Origin: Rhipidocladum racemiflorum
Taxonomy: Eukaryota > Streptophyta > Magnoliopsida > Poales > Poaceae
Assembly (NCBI GenBank): GCA_036346355.1
Contig: JAYEVF010000030.1
Span: 868,001-932,000, forward strand
Reading direction: 5' to 3'
Length of the DNA: 64,000 bases
The first letter of the stretch is position 1. Each line of letters begins with the position of its first letter. Shown here piece after piece: positions 22,320 to 34,162 of this stretch. The notes beneath the pieces were generated by a model that saw nothing but the letters and a program-made list of their open reading frames with translations, made no database searches and was not told the DNA's origin. The translations under genes and the position numbers were made by a program.

Positions 22320-23861
22320 AGGGGGTGAAAACGGGTTGGATATTTCTCGTTCGATCCGGAGCTAGATTCAGTCAGAACCTAATTCGGGAAGCGATTTGAC
22401 TATCCGATCAGATCCAGGACGCGATTCGATACTTGAATCTGAATCCAGGATGGGATCCGGTTATCCAAATTATTTTTTCTATAGAATATCCGGCACTATT
22501 GGCCCAAGAGCCGAAGACGGGCCCAGCTACCAATACCGAAGAAGTAAAAACGTTCAAGGCCAAGTTCGTCAATGTGGCCGTTGACACGTGCGGTGCCTCT
22601 GCAAGGTGGACCTGGAAGCATGCATGACCAGCTCCTCGCTGCGCTCCATGACAAGTTATTCTCCCACTTCACTGTCCCTCACCACGACTTGCTTGTGCTA
22701 CTTGTTGCTGTTTCCGATGGTTTTCTGAGGTCTGATGGGTGGATGGCCACAGGAAAGTAGGAAGATACCGGTGACGGTAGATCATATCTAAAAATACTGA
22801 AGAATCCAGTGGATTAAGTTCCAAAGTTGCTAAGCTACACGGTGAAAAATCCCTAGATCAGCCGCCATTGGGATTGACCTTCGCAACTCGCAAATAAAAA
22901 ACGAAGAGCTCAACAATAGCAATGGCCACGACCCACGAGGGCACGCCACGCCGCCGACCACTACGACCACCCCTCCCCTGCGCCCCTGTCACACGACTCT
23001 ATCCTCCGCCTCCGCTGTGACGCCCACTCCGCCCTCGCCTGCGTGTGGACTCAGCGACGAGGGCAGTGCTCACACTCTCCCCCCTTTCCCTACCAACACA
23101 AGTCCACACCTTTCTCTTTCGAACACCTACGCTTTGCAGAAACTAACAACCACCGTCTCATCACCATAGTCACATTTGATCCGAGCGTACGTAACCTGCG
23201 AGGCACCTACTGAAGCCTCCCGTTCTACGTGCCTTCCGATACACACATGTACCAATACAGGCGTGTCCAGCATCCACACGGCCACACCACCATTGTACCG
23301 TACAGCAGCGATTCGTGTAATGGGTGGATAATTTTTGTCTGGTCCCACGCCCTATTGAAAAAAATCTGCATAAAATACTAATTTTTTTTAGTTCTAACCT
23401 CCGTGTAAAGGACTAAAGGGTACCACATGTTAAGATATAGAAAAACCAATATCTGCTTTATGTCTATATCTGATAGGATATTTCCAAGATATCTGACAAA
23501 TAAAAAAATGGCTATCGATAAAACAACAATATCCTTTAATATCATCTACTTTTTGTAGATATTGACTAATTTGTAATACAAAATTACATTTAATTATGTT
23601 TATATTATTAAGCATGATAAATAATTCTTTAATAGGTATTATAATATGACACTTTCGTCATTAAAGTTATATTTTTTTTCATAGTATCTGTTAAATTATC
23701 TGTGACCAATTCGAATATGATCTGCATCCGCTCTATACCTGTATCCTAAATATCCATATCGGTATCAGGATATATATGTATAATTCCGACTCCGAGATAA
23801 AAATATAGGTTATAATACGAAAAAAAAACAATACCCGTGTATCCAACGGTTTTCACCCTAG
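22320..23861. mobile_element. Probable old hAT-like element
   Basis: The left end TAGGGGGTGAAAACGG and right end CCAACGGTTTTCACCCTA form imperfect TIRs. Both subterminal regions contain the ATCCGATC/TATCC-type motifs seen in the hAT element at 18048. No clear 8-bp duplication remains. Between them are a gene-like fragment (22556-22752, shared with copy B), an unremarkable C-rich stretch (22920-23330) and AT-rich sequence (23380-23700), with no long gene. Confidence 0.4.
22556..22752 (+). pseudogene. Gene fragment shared with copy B, frame broken here
   Basis: The stretch encodes [20 protein letters not shown] and [16 protein letters not shown] words in copy A. The corresponding region in B (58988-59300) continues into an acidic exon. 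In A homology stops at GGATGGCCACAG and the frame ends at the TAG at 22758-22760. The family is not recognised. Confidence 0.3.
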
Positions 23862-23908
23862 CAGTGCACGGCGGGGCCGAGGTGTCAGATGCAGCGGCCG
23901 TGTGGAGG

Positions 23909-24572
23909 GAGAAAATTGTCATTCTGCCACTTTCGAGAGTTGGTTTCGCCCAAATGCCACTCTGAATATTGCACACTATAAAATGCCATTTTCAAGAGTT
24001 GTCAACTCGCTGGCATGCCATTTTAGAGTTTCCAGCCCATTTTTGTGTTCAAATGACCGTTTTGCCCTTTTGTTTTGTTGCTCTTGGCTGATGTTTTGTT
24101 CAAGTGACCGGAGAAGGCGGCGGTGGTGGCGAAGGTGAGGTCGATGCTGGCCATCACGTCCGCGCAGCTGCACAAGCAGCCGCACCAGGCGCAACAGCAG
24201 AGCAGGAGATGAGATGTGTCGTATTACTGATTAATATAATCAACTACTGCCGTGGAGTTGTAGTAAAAAAAATGGATTAGTAGATGCATTATGAAAAAAT
24301 GGATTAGTAGTTACATTCGGTCTGATTAAAAGAGATCGCCGATACTAGTAAGATAGGAAACTTGCTGTGACAGCAAGGTTATCCTAGAGCGACCGTGGGC
24401 AGAAGTGTCATTTCACAATGCCCTAATCCGGAAAATCCACCGAAATCAACCAAAATGGCATAGAAATGAAGTGAAATTAAAGGGAGTGTCATTTTGGCGA
24501 TTGCAAAGTAGAGGATGACATTTGGGTGATACCGCATCTGCAGAGTGGCAGAATGACAATTTTAATTTTCTC
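23909..24572. mobile_element. Mutator-like element (MULE) with 9-bp TSD in AFB promoter region
   Basis: The left end reads GAGAAAATTGTCATTCTGCC. The right end is its complement with a six-base interruption (CAGAATGACAATTTTAATTT then TCTC). Perfect 9-bp duplications GTGTGGAGG flank it (23900-23908, 24573-24581). The interior holds a short GC-rich piece (about 24108-24212) unlike its AT-rich surroundings, which may be a captured gene fragment. The right end is about 250 bp upstream of the F-box gene ATG, so the element may supply or disrupt regulatory sequence. Confidence 0.88.
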
Positions 24573-24822
24573 GTGTGGAGGTGAGGTGGTCCCGTCCCCT
24601 GGCCCCTGCTCAAAGCCAAAAGGAAGTGGCGATAAAAGGACTCCAGGTGCCGCTTTTCTCCTCGACGTCAAGTAGATTTTCGAACAGAAACAGAGGCCGG
24701 GAAAGGAAAGGGAGCCTTGCCTACCCCGACCACCACCCCTACCATTCTCCGATCCCCCAATCATCACCACAACCACCTCCTCCTCCTTCGATCCCACCAC
24801 ACCCATCACCTCTTCCTCCGGC

Positions 24823-27576
24823 ATGAGCAAGGCGGCGGATTCGCCGCCGTTGCAGATGCCCGAGGACTCCAACACCTCCTCCGGCGGCAGCGGCGGTGGC
24901 AAGAGGTGGACGCCGGATCTGCGGGGAGGCAACGGCGGCGGGGCGCGGTCGTCCCTGCCGGACCAAGTTCTGGAGAGTGTGCTCGAGTTCCTGTCGACAG
25001 CGCTGGACCGGAACGCGGCCTCGCTGGTCTGCCGATCGTGGTACCGCGCCGAGGCGCAGACGCGGCGCGAGCTGTTCATCGGCAACTGCTACGCCGTCTC
25101 GCCGCGCCGCGCCGTGGATCGCTTCGGCGGCGTGCGCGCCGTCGTGCTCAAGGGGAAGCCGCGCTTCGCGGACTTCAGCCTCATCCCCGACGGCTGGGGC
25201 GCCTACGTGTCGCCGTGGTTGGCGGAGCTGGGCCCCGCCTACCCGCGCCTAGAGCGCATTTGCCTCAAGCGGATGACCGTCACCGACGACGACCTCGGGC
25301 TCGTCGCGCAGTCCTTCCCTCTGTTCAAGGATCTGTCGCTGGTGTGTTGCGATGGCTTCAGCACCTTGGGCCTCGCCGTCATCGCTGAGCGGTGCAGGTA
25401 TGTTTCAATTTCTTCTGGGTTTGTCATGGATTGTTGCCGACGCGGCGACGCATTTGTGTTAGTTTGTGTTTAACAGTCTGACTGGATCCCGGACATCTCG
25501 GAAGCTGCCTGAGGCTGAATCTTGCAGTGTTCCCTTCAAGATTTGGGCTTCGCTGGTTCTCGGCGGCTTCTATTGATGCATCTGTGCCATTCTCTAGCTT
25601 ATTGTTGCTATATTTAGTCATTTGAGCGTTGACGCCATAAGAATCTCCTCTTGGCGTGCTAAATTTGAAGTCTATTCGTATTGCGGTACTCACGTTTGCG
25701 CTTTGTGCCTCTTATCGCGTCAAAAAACTATGTACTTCTTTTCGCCCTCCTCTTAGCAGTGCATTTGTGCCTTTCGGCGAATTAAAATATAGTGAAATTT
25801 TATGATCACTGTACTAATGGCACATAATGGGCAGTAAAAATCAGATCTAACCATTGATTTGTTCAAGATATTTCTACTATTTTACTACCAGAGAAATATA
25901 AATAAATACTGACTAGTTAAATCTATTAGATCGAAAAGAATGAATGATTCATGTCAAATTTAGTGTGCCGTTAAAGAACTCAAAAAATAATCTTTGGTTT
26001 GTGATGGCAAAATTTTAACAAATCTTGGCTATCAAAGTCCTTCAGTTTGTAGTGGGCAATTTGATCTTGCGCTATATTTATCACGCTTCAGTTATAGCTT
26101 ATCTACTTTGGTAAGTCTCAAACTGGGATGTTTCTAGATGTGCCTTTTTTTTTTTCTTTGCCTAAGTGGGTAATAGGCGTAGTAATAGAGTTTGGTATCT
26201 CATGGATGGGTGTACTTGCTTGTAGGCATCTGCGAGTTCTAGATCTGATGGAGGACTATATGGAGGATGAGGAGGACGAACTGGTGGATTGGATCTCCAA
26301 GTTCCCAGAATCAAACACATCGTTGGAGTCCCTCGTGTTCGACTGTGTTGGTGTCCCATTCAACTTTGAGGCCCTGGAGGCGCTTGTGGCACGCTCGCCC
26401 TCGCTTCGTCGGCTGCGTGTGAATCACCATGTTTCGATAGAACAGCTCCGCCGTCTCATGGCCCGGGCACCCCAGCTCACGCACCTAGGCACTGGGGCGT
26501 TCCGGCCTGATGCTGCACCAGGTGGGGGCATGTCCGTGTCTGAACTTGCGGCCTATTTTGCAGCCTCCAGGTCTCTTGTCTGCCTCTCTGGTTTCCGGGA
26601 GGTCAATCCAGCATACCTTCCGGCAATCTACCAAGTCTGTGCAAATCTCACGTCCCTTAACTTTAGCTTCGCAAACCTAACTGCTGAGGAACTTACGCCA
26701 GTCATTCGCCAATGCCACAAACTTCGGATATTCTGGGTAGGTTTATACTCTTATCTGTTGTGTCGCCATGGTAATTTAGGTGTTACTTTTGAACTGCTGA
26801 TCCGCGTTCTGTGTTAGGTTCTTGATACTCTGGGTGATGAAGGCCTCCGGGCTGTGGCCGAGACATGCTCAGATCTTCGTGAGCTGCAAGTATTTCCTCT
26901 GGATGCCACTGAGGACTCTGAGGGGTCAGTATCAGATGTTGGTCTTCAGGCGATCTCAGAAGGCTGCCGGAAGCTTGAATCCATACTATACTTTTGCCAA
27001 CGAATGACAAATGCTGCAGTCATAGCTATGTCCAAGAACTGCCCTGACCTTGTGGTGTTCCGTCTTTGCATTATGGGACGCCACCGTCCTGATCAGATCA
27101 CCGGGGAGCCCATGGATGATGGCTTTGGGGCGATAGTGATAAACTGCAAGAAACTCACTAGGCTTTCTGTCTCTGGCCTGCTCACTGATAAGGCATTTGC
27201 ATACATTGGGAAATACGGTAAACTAATAAAGACTTTGTCTCTTGCCTTCTCCGGGAACAGTGACATGTCACTTCAATATTTGTTCGAGGGATGCACTCGG
27301 TTGCAGAAGCTTGAGGTCAGAGATAGCCCTTTCGGTGACAGGGGATTGCTTTCAGGCCTGGATTATTTTTACAACATGAGGTTCCTGTGGATGAACTCAT
27401 GCAGGCTAACCATGAGGGGCTGTAGAGAGGTAGCTCAGCGGATGCCTAATTTGGTGGTTGAAGTAATGGGGGGTCAACTTGACGAGGAGGAAACAGAGAA
27501 TGTAGATAAGTTGTACCTCTATCGGTCACTAGCAGGGCCGAGGAATGACGCACCACCATTTGTGAAAATCTTGTAG
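24823..27576 (+). CDS. AFB5: Auxin receptor F-box protein, AFB4/AFB5 clade
   Basis: Exons at 24823-25397, 26226-26736 and 26818-27576 (GT-AG introns; phases 2 and 0) give 614 residues, matching the roughly 615-620 of AFB4/5 proteins. It is the substrate-binding subunit of a nuclear SCF ubiquitin ligase that binds auxin together with Aux/IAA repressors and marks them for degradation. After a Gly/Ser-rich N-terminal extension (about 1-42) comes the F-box ([14 protein letters not shown], about 44-85), then leucine-rich repeats to the end. Key places are KGKPRFADF (110-118), [12 protein letters not shown] and VSGLLTD, equivalent to inositol-phosphate and auxin contacts in TIR1. Position 114 is Arg where TIR1 has His78, as in the picloram-sensing AFB4/5 clade. 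The start is the first ATG in a clean CDS. A GATAAAAG at about 24631 is a possible TATA box. AFB4 versus AFB5 cannot be separated here. Confidence 0.93.
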
Positions 27577-27840
27577 TCATCGTTTATTTTATTGGAGTTG
27601 GATTGCTATCGGAAGCAGACCCTTCTTATCTAGTTGTGCTGATCATGTTTGTTGTTCCAGATCGAGCTAGTTGATGTATTCCTGATCAAGTTGAACAGAG
27701 TTTCCTGCGGATGGTTTTCATAATTTCGCAGGGAACAATCATGCATCATTCAGTGGAGCGGAAGAGCAGCAAATATTCTTATATGTCAAAAAAAAATTCT
27801 CGAATTGCCCTGTTGACGAGGTAGCATTTGCAGTTGAAGC

Positions 27841-28740
27841 TGTTAAGAATATATGTCTGTTATAGATGATTGCTTTATCTCTTATCCTTTGCCTTATCTC
27901 TTGTACCCTCATGTACTCTATATATTGTGGCTATTAGCCTTATATTGAATACAACAAGTGCTATTCATAACATGGTATCAGAGCATATGTTGAAACCCTA
28001 GCCTCCCATCTTCTTCCGCTGCTGCTACCCCCAGGAGGAGCAATCTCCACTCCCGGGGGTGGTCACGCACTTACGCTGTCCTTCCCGTGGGTGGAGATCG
28101 CAGTCGGCCACGGCCCTGACGTCGCTCTGGCCAGCCTCTGGACTAGGCGTCCTCCGCGCCGTGTGGTCGCCTCCGGCCTGCGTCGCCTCAGTTTCAGCCG
28201 CCAAACTGCCGGCCCGCACCCTTCGGTGACACCTCGTCCGGCTCGCCCCGTCCGCACCATCGCCTTCGGTCTGCACGCCGTCGCGTGCGAGCTCTTCGGC
28301 TTCTACATCACACGCCGGTGTCACGCGCCGCACTGTCTTCCTCGGCGCCTACCCGGCTCGCCGCCGCGTTGCCTCGGCCTCGCACCGACACACTGACTGC
28401 CGGCTCTGTTGGCCTGCTCCGCGATCTCTGGCCGCCCGCAAGCTTCGCCGGCTCCGCACTCGTCGCAGCCTTCCACCAACGTGGCGGCGCCAAGCCTTGC
28501 CTTCTCTGGTGAACGCCGGCGACTAGTCGCGACGCACTTCCGCGTGCACGATCGTCGGTCGCCTCTACGAGCTGATGTCTTCTTTGGACAGTTTGCCTTT
28601 AAGTCCGGATTGGACTCGCCTTTTCTTCGCGTGAAGATTCCAGCCGAGATGAAGTACAAGTTCGTGAGGGGAGCTCGGCTAAGTCCATAATTGAATTGAA
28701 GTTCTTTTTCTATTCGGCTCAAGTCCGTGAAGGGATCACC
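27841..28740 (+). mobile_element. Copia LTR plus leader fragment downstream of AFB gene
   Basis: A short LTR runs from TGTTAAGAATATATG (27841) to ATTCATAACA (27972), and is followed at once by TGGTATCAGAGC, the standard initiator-Met tRNA primer-binding site. A GC-rich leader continues to about 28740. I find no second LTR or pol, so this is a truncated or solo-like 5' end. It lies 264 bp after the AFB stop codon and may overlap that gene's 3' region. Frames inside the GC-rich leader are spurious. Confidence 0.75.
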
Positions 28741-29734
28741 CAAAAAATACCCAAATCTGATCCGAAACTACCCGATTGGTCAGAAATTATTCGATCTGAT
28801 TGTACCCTAGTGCCGATATTCATCCAACAGGGGAAGAACACCTACATACCCGACCATTAGTCGTAGGCCCAATTCTCAAGCCTGGAGATTCGCTCTTATA
28901 AAGTGGGCCTTAGAGCATCTCCAAAAGCTTACTTTCTCCTTCCCCTTCCTGAGAAAATGAGGAACAAGCAGCGCTGTAGCACAAAAATTTGATTCCAACA
29001 AATTACCTATTTCCATTGCTATCTTTAGGGTTAGGGAGAGAATCCTGATATTCTCTCTCTCTTCCCATAGGAGGGTGGCGCTCTGTCCGTAAAGAGGCGA
29101 GTCATGCGCCCTCGAAGAGAAGAACCCTAACAGAAATCTCACCTCTCTCCTTCCCCTTTAGATCTCTCCGCACCCCACCCCGTGCCGCAAATCCGAGCCC
29201 CCAACCCTATCACGCGGTGACACCATCGGCAGCGGCAACCATTATCTCCTCGAGTAAGCTCAAGTCCGTTGACTTCTACAGGTCACGTTCTCTTCGCGCC
29301 CCTCCTGATCTCCCCCATTGGTCCGAGCATCCCTCCATGTCTCTGTACCTTTTTCGGTTTCCGTGGGGTTGTCCGTGCAGGAATAGGGCCAGCCCTTGCT
29401 CGGAATTACCTTGTATGGGCAGGGATGGCTCGACATCGATTGCAAGTAAAACAAGTAAAGCACAAGAGACACACCGATGTTTTACCGTGATCTCGAAAAC
29501 TTGTCGGTCTCCCCTAATCCACATTGACGCAAGCCCATCGTAATTGATCATCCGCCTCGAATCTACTAATGGTTGCTCCTTCCCCTTCTGGATAGGTGAG
29601 TACCAACCTTCACAGACTTTGCCAGGCTTCTCACAACTTCCGTTGAGAAGCTCCCGTGCATGACACCTCTACGCCGTCTAGGTGTCGGCAAACACCAAGA
29701 GTAACAATTCAAGCCTTCTAGCTTAAACTTTACC
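28741..29734. other. No gene recognised
   Basis: Mixed sequence with a TATCCG-like stretch (28745-28830), a GAGCATCTCCAAAAG piece (28915-28930) reminiscent of a Harbinger MITE end, and short frames only (29217-29550). I cannot assign a function. Confidence 0.4.
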
Positions 29735-31710
29735 AAGTGCAACACATACACAATGGTGACCTCCTAAGTGCAACACATGCACTAGAATCCTTCTTAAGTG
29801 CAACATATGCACAAGAGGCTTTCAATCCACTTTCTAATTGTAACACATGCAATTATGACTCACTCTTAGACTCAAGAACCAAATGGGAAGGGACAATACA
29901 TGCACACAACTCACACAAACACCCCAAAGGCAGCAAGCCTAAATGCCAGCCCCTAAGGCTCCTTTTATAACCCCACACATGAAAACTAGCCGTTGGAAGG
30001 GCAAAATAGGGGGGAATAGCTTTTTTGGTTCTACCACCCTTCTAGGGCTGATAGTACCGGCCTCCAGGCCAACGGCTAGAAAACTAACCGTTGCAGAGGA
30101 AGCCCAATACTACTGCCCTTCTAGGCGCGGTAGTACCGCTCAAACGGTAGTACCGGTCCCACGGACGGTACTGCTGGCCTCAGCATAACACCAAAAAACC
30201 TCTTTCTGGAAAACAACTACCTCCCCATAGGGCTCGTACTATCGCACCTCCGGTAGTACCGCTCCTACATGGTCAGTAGCTCCGACCTCAAAATTTCCAA
30301 GCAACACATGCTCTTCTGGAAAGTAACTACCGCTCACGGATGGTACTACCAACTTCCGGTAGTATCGACTTTAACATAGCGGTAGTGCCGGCCTCACCGA
30401 TTTTCAACGAAATACATTATCTACAAAATAGCTACCGCTCAACCGAGCGGTAGTACCAACCGAGCGGTAACACCTTCCCATAAGGCGGTACTACCGTCCT
30501 GTGGTACTAGCAGCATTAAGCCTACGGTAGCTCTGGCTCCCAAGCAAAAGACAAGTTTCACATAGATTTTTTTTCTCCAAATTAACAAAGATAGATTATT
30601 TTAGCTATGTGATGATCAACACATGATCAAGTCAATTTGCAAAGCACATTTGTAAACCCTATTCATATGCTCTAAATAATCACATTAAAATCCAACTTAT
30701 TTGCAAATAAACCAAGAACCTATGAGATTCATCCTCTTAGCCATGTGATGATCAACACGAGATCAAGTCAACTTGCAAATCAAGATTGCAAACCCTATTC
30801 ACATGCTCTATGATCGAATCTCATAACCTCTTGCTTATTTGCAAAACATGTTTGCAAATAAGAAATCCACCAAAATCCAAACAAATCAAATTGCATGAGC
30901 TCTCTTTTTTTACAACGCATGCAAAACTTAGCTCCATGCAAAAACCAACTAAACCAAATTGCATGAGCTATCTCCTTTTTTTCAACACATGTAAATCTAA
31001 AGCTCCATGCAAACATCCAAATAGAAGCAAATTAAGAACCAAGCATGAACTTTCACTATTTGCGACACATGTAAATATGAGCTTTATGCAAAAACCAACT
31101 CGATTAAGAGAGTGAGCTAGAGTGAACCGGATTGAGTTCATCAACACATGATGAAGCTCAAGCTAAATGAATCGACCCATCTTATAGTACGGCAACCTAA
31201 CTAGCAGCCCGGACTTCCATCCAAACAACAACGCTGGTAAAAGACTAAGAAACATCCTTAGCCCTAGCTAGTTATACCTTTTGATGTGCAATCCCCTTGG
31301 AGCTTTTATGATGTACAATCATCTTCTCTTCGGAATTGAAACATTTTCTTCTTATTGTTCATCACCACATGATGAACCTTTTTTCTCCTCGGGATCTCAT
31401 CTTTATGCCTATCAACACATGATGGTATCTTTCTTCCCGATTCTCTTTATCTCAACCCTTTGTGGACTTAATCTATTTCAAACTCATTGAAAATATTAGT
31501 CTAAAATACACGGTTGTCTCAATCATCATTGCATTGTATTAACACATAATGGATTCCCCAAGATCGATTGAGCATAACCAAAATCAATTTGAATGATATA
31601 AATGTGTCTTGAGTACTTTGATGCAATTAATGATTCATAATACTCAAGAACTTTTCGGTAGTCATTAATCAACAAAGAAATACCATCAACACATGATGAA
31701 GCGTTCTTTG
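29735..31710. repeat. Array of dispersed AACACATG hairpin-like motifs
   Basis: The core AACACATG or a one-base variant recurs about ten times (for example near 29775, 29842, 30303, 30614, 30986, 31143, 31406, 31688). It is often flanked by short inverted arms, either TGC...GCA or ATCA...TGAT. A longer repeat, ATGTGATGATCAACAC with GATCAAGTCAA after it, occurs at about 30605 and 30745. No coding frame is convincing. This looks like the non-coding part of a degenerate transposon; the family is unknown. Confidence 0.5.
30045..30530. repeat. GCGGTAGTACCGC palindromic repeat cluster
   Basis: Many variants of GGTAGTACC and GCGGTAGTACCGC, each nearly its own reverse complement, occur here (for example about 30120-30175, 30250, 30335-30390, 30440-30510). 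They are irregularly spaced, so this is not a simple tandem array. Similar repeats are common in grass intergenic DNA. No coding capacity is seen. Confidence 0.6.
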
Positions 31711-31965
31711 ATTGGTTGAAAGACAACTAAACTCAATTTAAACTTTATTTAAATTAATGTGAGTATATATTAACTACACAAGTTTCATATACTCATCTTG
31801 ATGGAAAGTATATGGAAATGGATCGATACTCTTTAGACCATCGACTATAGAGTAAACTCCACATGTGTGTGTGTGTAATTGGCTTGAGAACAAAAATGCA
31901 TATATTCAATTTTGATTGCATTGGAGTTTATCATATATTACCATGAGTATAGTATAACTACACAA

Positions 31966-32327
31966 GTTATATATATATATATATATATACTATATAAAGT
32001 GAGAGTTTCTTCCCACGTCATTTCATCAAAATTACCAGTTCTGTCATTCTTTAATTACCCACCTCTTTAATTAATCACTCCAGGTGTGGATGGAAGACAT
32101 CACACAAGACCATTCTTTAATTACCCACCTCTTTAATTAATTAACCACTCCAGGCGCAAGAAACGAAGCGTTAGAACGCTTCATTTACATAGAAATATAG
32201 AAATATTGCTTCAATAGTGTCCTACTGTATAAGGTATTATTTGCACAACATATTTTCTTGTTTCATGTTATCGTAATAGCAGGACAGCCGTTCAAAATGT
32301 AGATACCGTTGCAACGCACGGGCACCT

Positions 32328-32361
<34 letters not shown>
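31966..32361. mobile_element. Possible small Helitron-like element between AT microsatellites
   Basis: An (AT)n run ends at about 31990, next to TACTATATAAAGTGAGAG. The right end has CCGTTGCAACGCACGGGCAC followed by CTTACTATATATA and another (AT)n run (32333-32361). The palindrome CGTTGCAACG near a CTTACTA end resembles grass Helitron 3' ends. Inside, CATTCTTTAATTACCCACCT is repeated twice (about 32043 and 32102). No helicase frame is present, so it would be non-autonomous. Confidence 0.4.
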
Positions 32362-32365
<4 letters not shown>

Positions 32366-33952
32366 AGGGTTGTTTTTAAAATAGTGATCCTTAATATATG
32401 GCAAGACAAATTGAATCAATACTATTAAAACCTCAAGTTAAATTATGAACTCCCCCTAGATGTGTATATCCATGTAATATTTAGATTTGGAAACATAATG
32501 CATATTTTGAGGGGTAAGGAATAGAGGAATTTATTTTTTAACTTAAATCCTAAGTATACAAAAAAATAAAATAAAATAAATACAAATGTATACCTTAGGT
32601 TTTTTATTTTTCATCCAAATTTAAAAGCCATACTCCATGCCCACGTCTACTAACCGTACGGGGTTGAACCGTTGAAGGGACAAAACCTCGCGCAGAACGA
32701 AACGCGTACGACCACGGATACGGACCACTCCGCTGCGTCAAGACGTGACGAGGTCCTGGGCTGGCGGATGGTGGCGCCCTCAATTCAGCATGTACGCCGT
32801 GACTGCCATTTATAGCCCGCACCCACCTCCTCCACTAGCCCAGATAACGTCTGCACGCCCGCGCGTGATTGGCCTCTGAGCCCCAGCGGTCCCTCATTTC
32901 TCCCTTACCAGGTTCCAGCCCCACCCACCAACCGGGCGGGCCGCGGGCCGCACTGCTGCGCCCGCTTTCCTTCCCCGAAACCGCGACACCTCGTTCCGTC
33001 GGTTAGCCCTGGGCGTGCGCGGTATACAACTCGCATTGAGAAACGATACATAGAAGCATTACTCAGATAGTACAGCATAGTCCAAGCATGCCAGTCCTTC
33101 ATAGCACTGGTATGCTCGTCCCCAGTGTTATTAGTGCTCGAGCTGAGAAAGAAGTACGTGTCTGAAATTAGTTTACAACAAAAGACATTTTAAAAAAATA
33201 GAAATAAAAAGAAACCCCAAAAATTAGAAGAAGATTAAAAAAAAAAAAACTCGCTCCAATGCGAGCGATGGAGCCTAGATCGAGCGCCTGCGATTTTTGG
33301 AAGAGACATTCCGGTACCTCATGCCACATGGATGGATTGTGCTAGTGGATTCCGAAAGCTCATTTCTCGAGCTTCGAATGTGAGGTACTGAGGTTTCGTG
33401 GTTGAGCATTCTGTTGCATGAACCACCTCCACAATTCAGGATGGATTCAAAATTCCCGTAAATAAAACAAATGAATCTCACTTGCGTATAAACAAATTTA
33501 AAATCCTAGTTTTCCAGACTAAAATTCTAGTCCAATTGTTTAAAGCAAAACACATAGTGAAAAATGCCAATAGCTTGTTGCAAATATCTTGCGAACTGCT
33601 CTCCCCTTTGACCTTCAGTTCAACCCAAGTTTGCCAGGACCTCGGTGTCCTAACAGTAAACATCCGATACTATCACATTTAAATGTGGATAATAAAATCA
33701 TTCAAAATGGACAGCTCCAGTATTTTCCCATATATCTCATCATTACAACAGAGGGAAGGCAAAACAAAAGAAGAAACGTTTTGAACACGTATGCGAGCCA
33801 GTGAGTATATATGTCTCAAAAAAGCTTCAAGGCAAACAGCCCCGAAGGATCTGAAACAGGAGACACTCAGAAGCGAAGAAATGAACTGGAGAACTGGTGA
33901 TTGCCCCGGGATGTTACAAAGGTTGATGTAACTGAAGCTTCCGTTTTGATAT
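32362..33952. other. No gene recognised; last part is likely 3' UTR of the GEM-like gene
   Basis: AT-rich to 32620, then GC-richer sequence (32640-33110) with no convincing frame. Poly-A-rich sequence lies at 33180-33255. The stretch about 33600-33952 is next to the stop codon of the minus-strand GEM-like exon and could be its 3' UTR. Confidence 0.35.
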
Positions 33953-34141
33953 TTACGGTTGCAGCTCACGAGCACTATCCATGGCTTCTTGAAGACTAGA
34001 TACGGCTTTGTCGTACATCAGAAAACCCATGAACCAGAACTCGTGACCTTCAACTGAAACAAACTGAACATACTTTTCAGCAGGATTTACTTTGCTCACT
34101 GAAGGATTAGCTGATCTTAGCTGATGCAGAGGAATGACCAC
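33953..34141 (-). pseudogene. Last exon of a GEM-like / GRAM-domain (ABA-responsive) gene
   Basis: On the minus strand CTTTTCAAAAACAG (acceptor) precedes an open 62-codon exon ending in TAA. It encodes [34 protein letters not shown] and [14 protein letters not shown], the conserved C-terminal part of plant GEM-like proteins (GRAM domain; membrane/lipid-associated, linked to ABA response and development). Upstream exons are not adjacent: 21 bp beyond the acceptor the sequence turns into an inverted piece of the PPR gene. The matching first exon is at 37560-37828 on the same strand. Confidence 0.85.
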
Positions 34142-34162
34142 CTGTTTTTGAAAAGGCAGAGG

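Larger units (their letters stand above)
8360..22752 (+). repeat. Segmental duplication, copy A
   Basis: After removal of later insertions, about 6.6 kb of this interval aligns collinearly and in the same orientation with 51327-59182. Sampled stretches differ by about 4-5% near the left end, 3-4% inside the Harbinger-like element, about 12% just before the solo LTR, and almost 0% at 20672-20979. A-only events are the copia element, the MITE at 17202 and the solo LTR. Homology begins inside a truncated gypsy LTR and ends inside GGATGGCC(A/G)CAG at 22752. Confidence 0.9.

Noticed and set aside
28025..28743. Several GC-rich ORFs downstream of the AFB gene
   Set aside because: They lie in the leader next to a copia LTR and primer-binding site, with frames on both strands and no family match.
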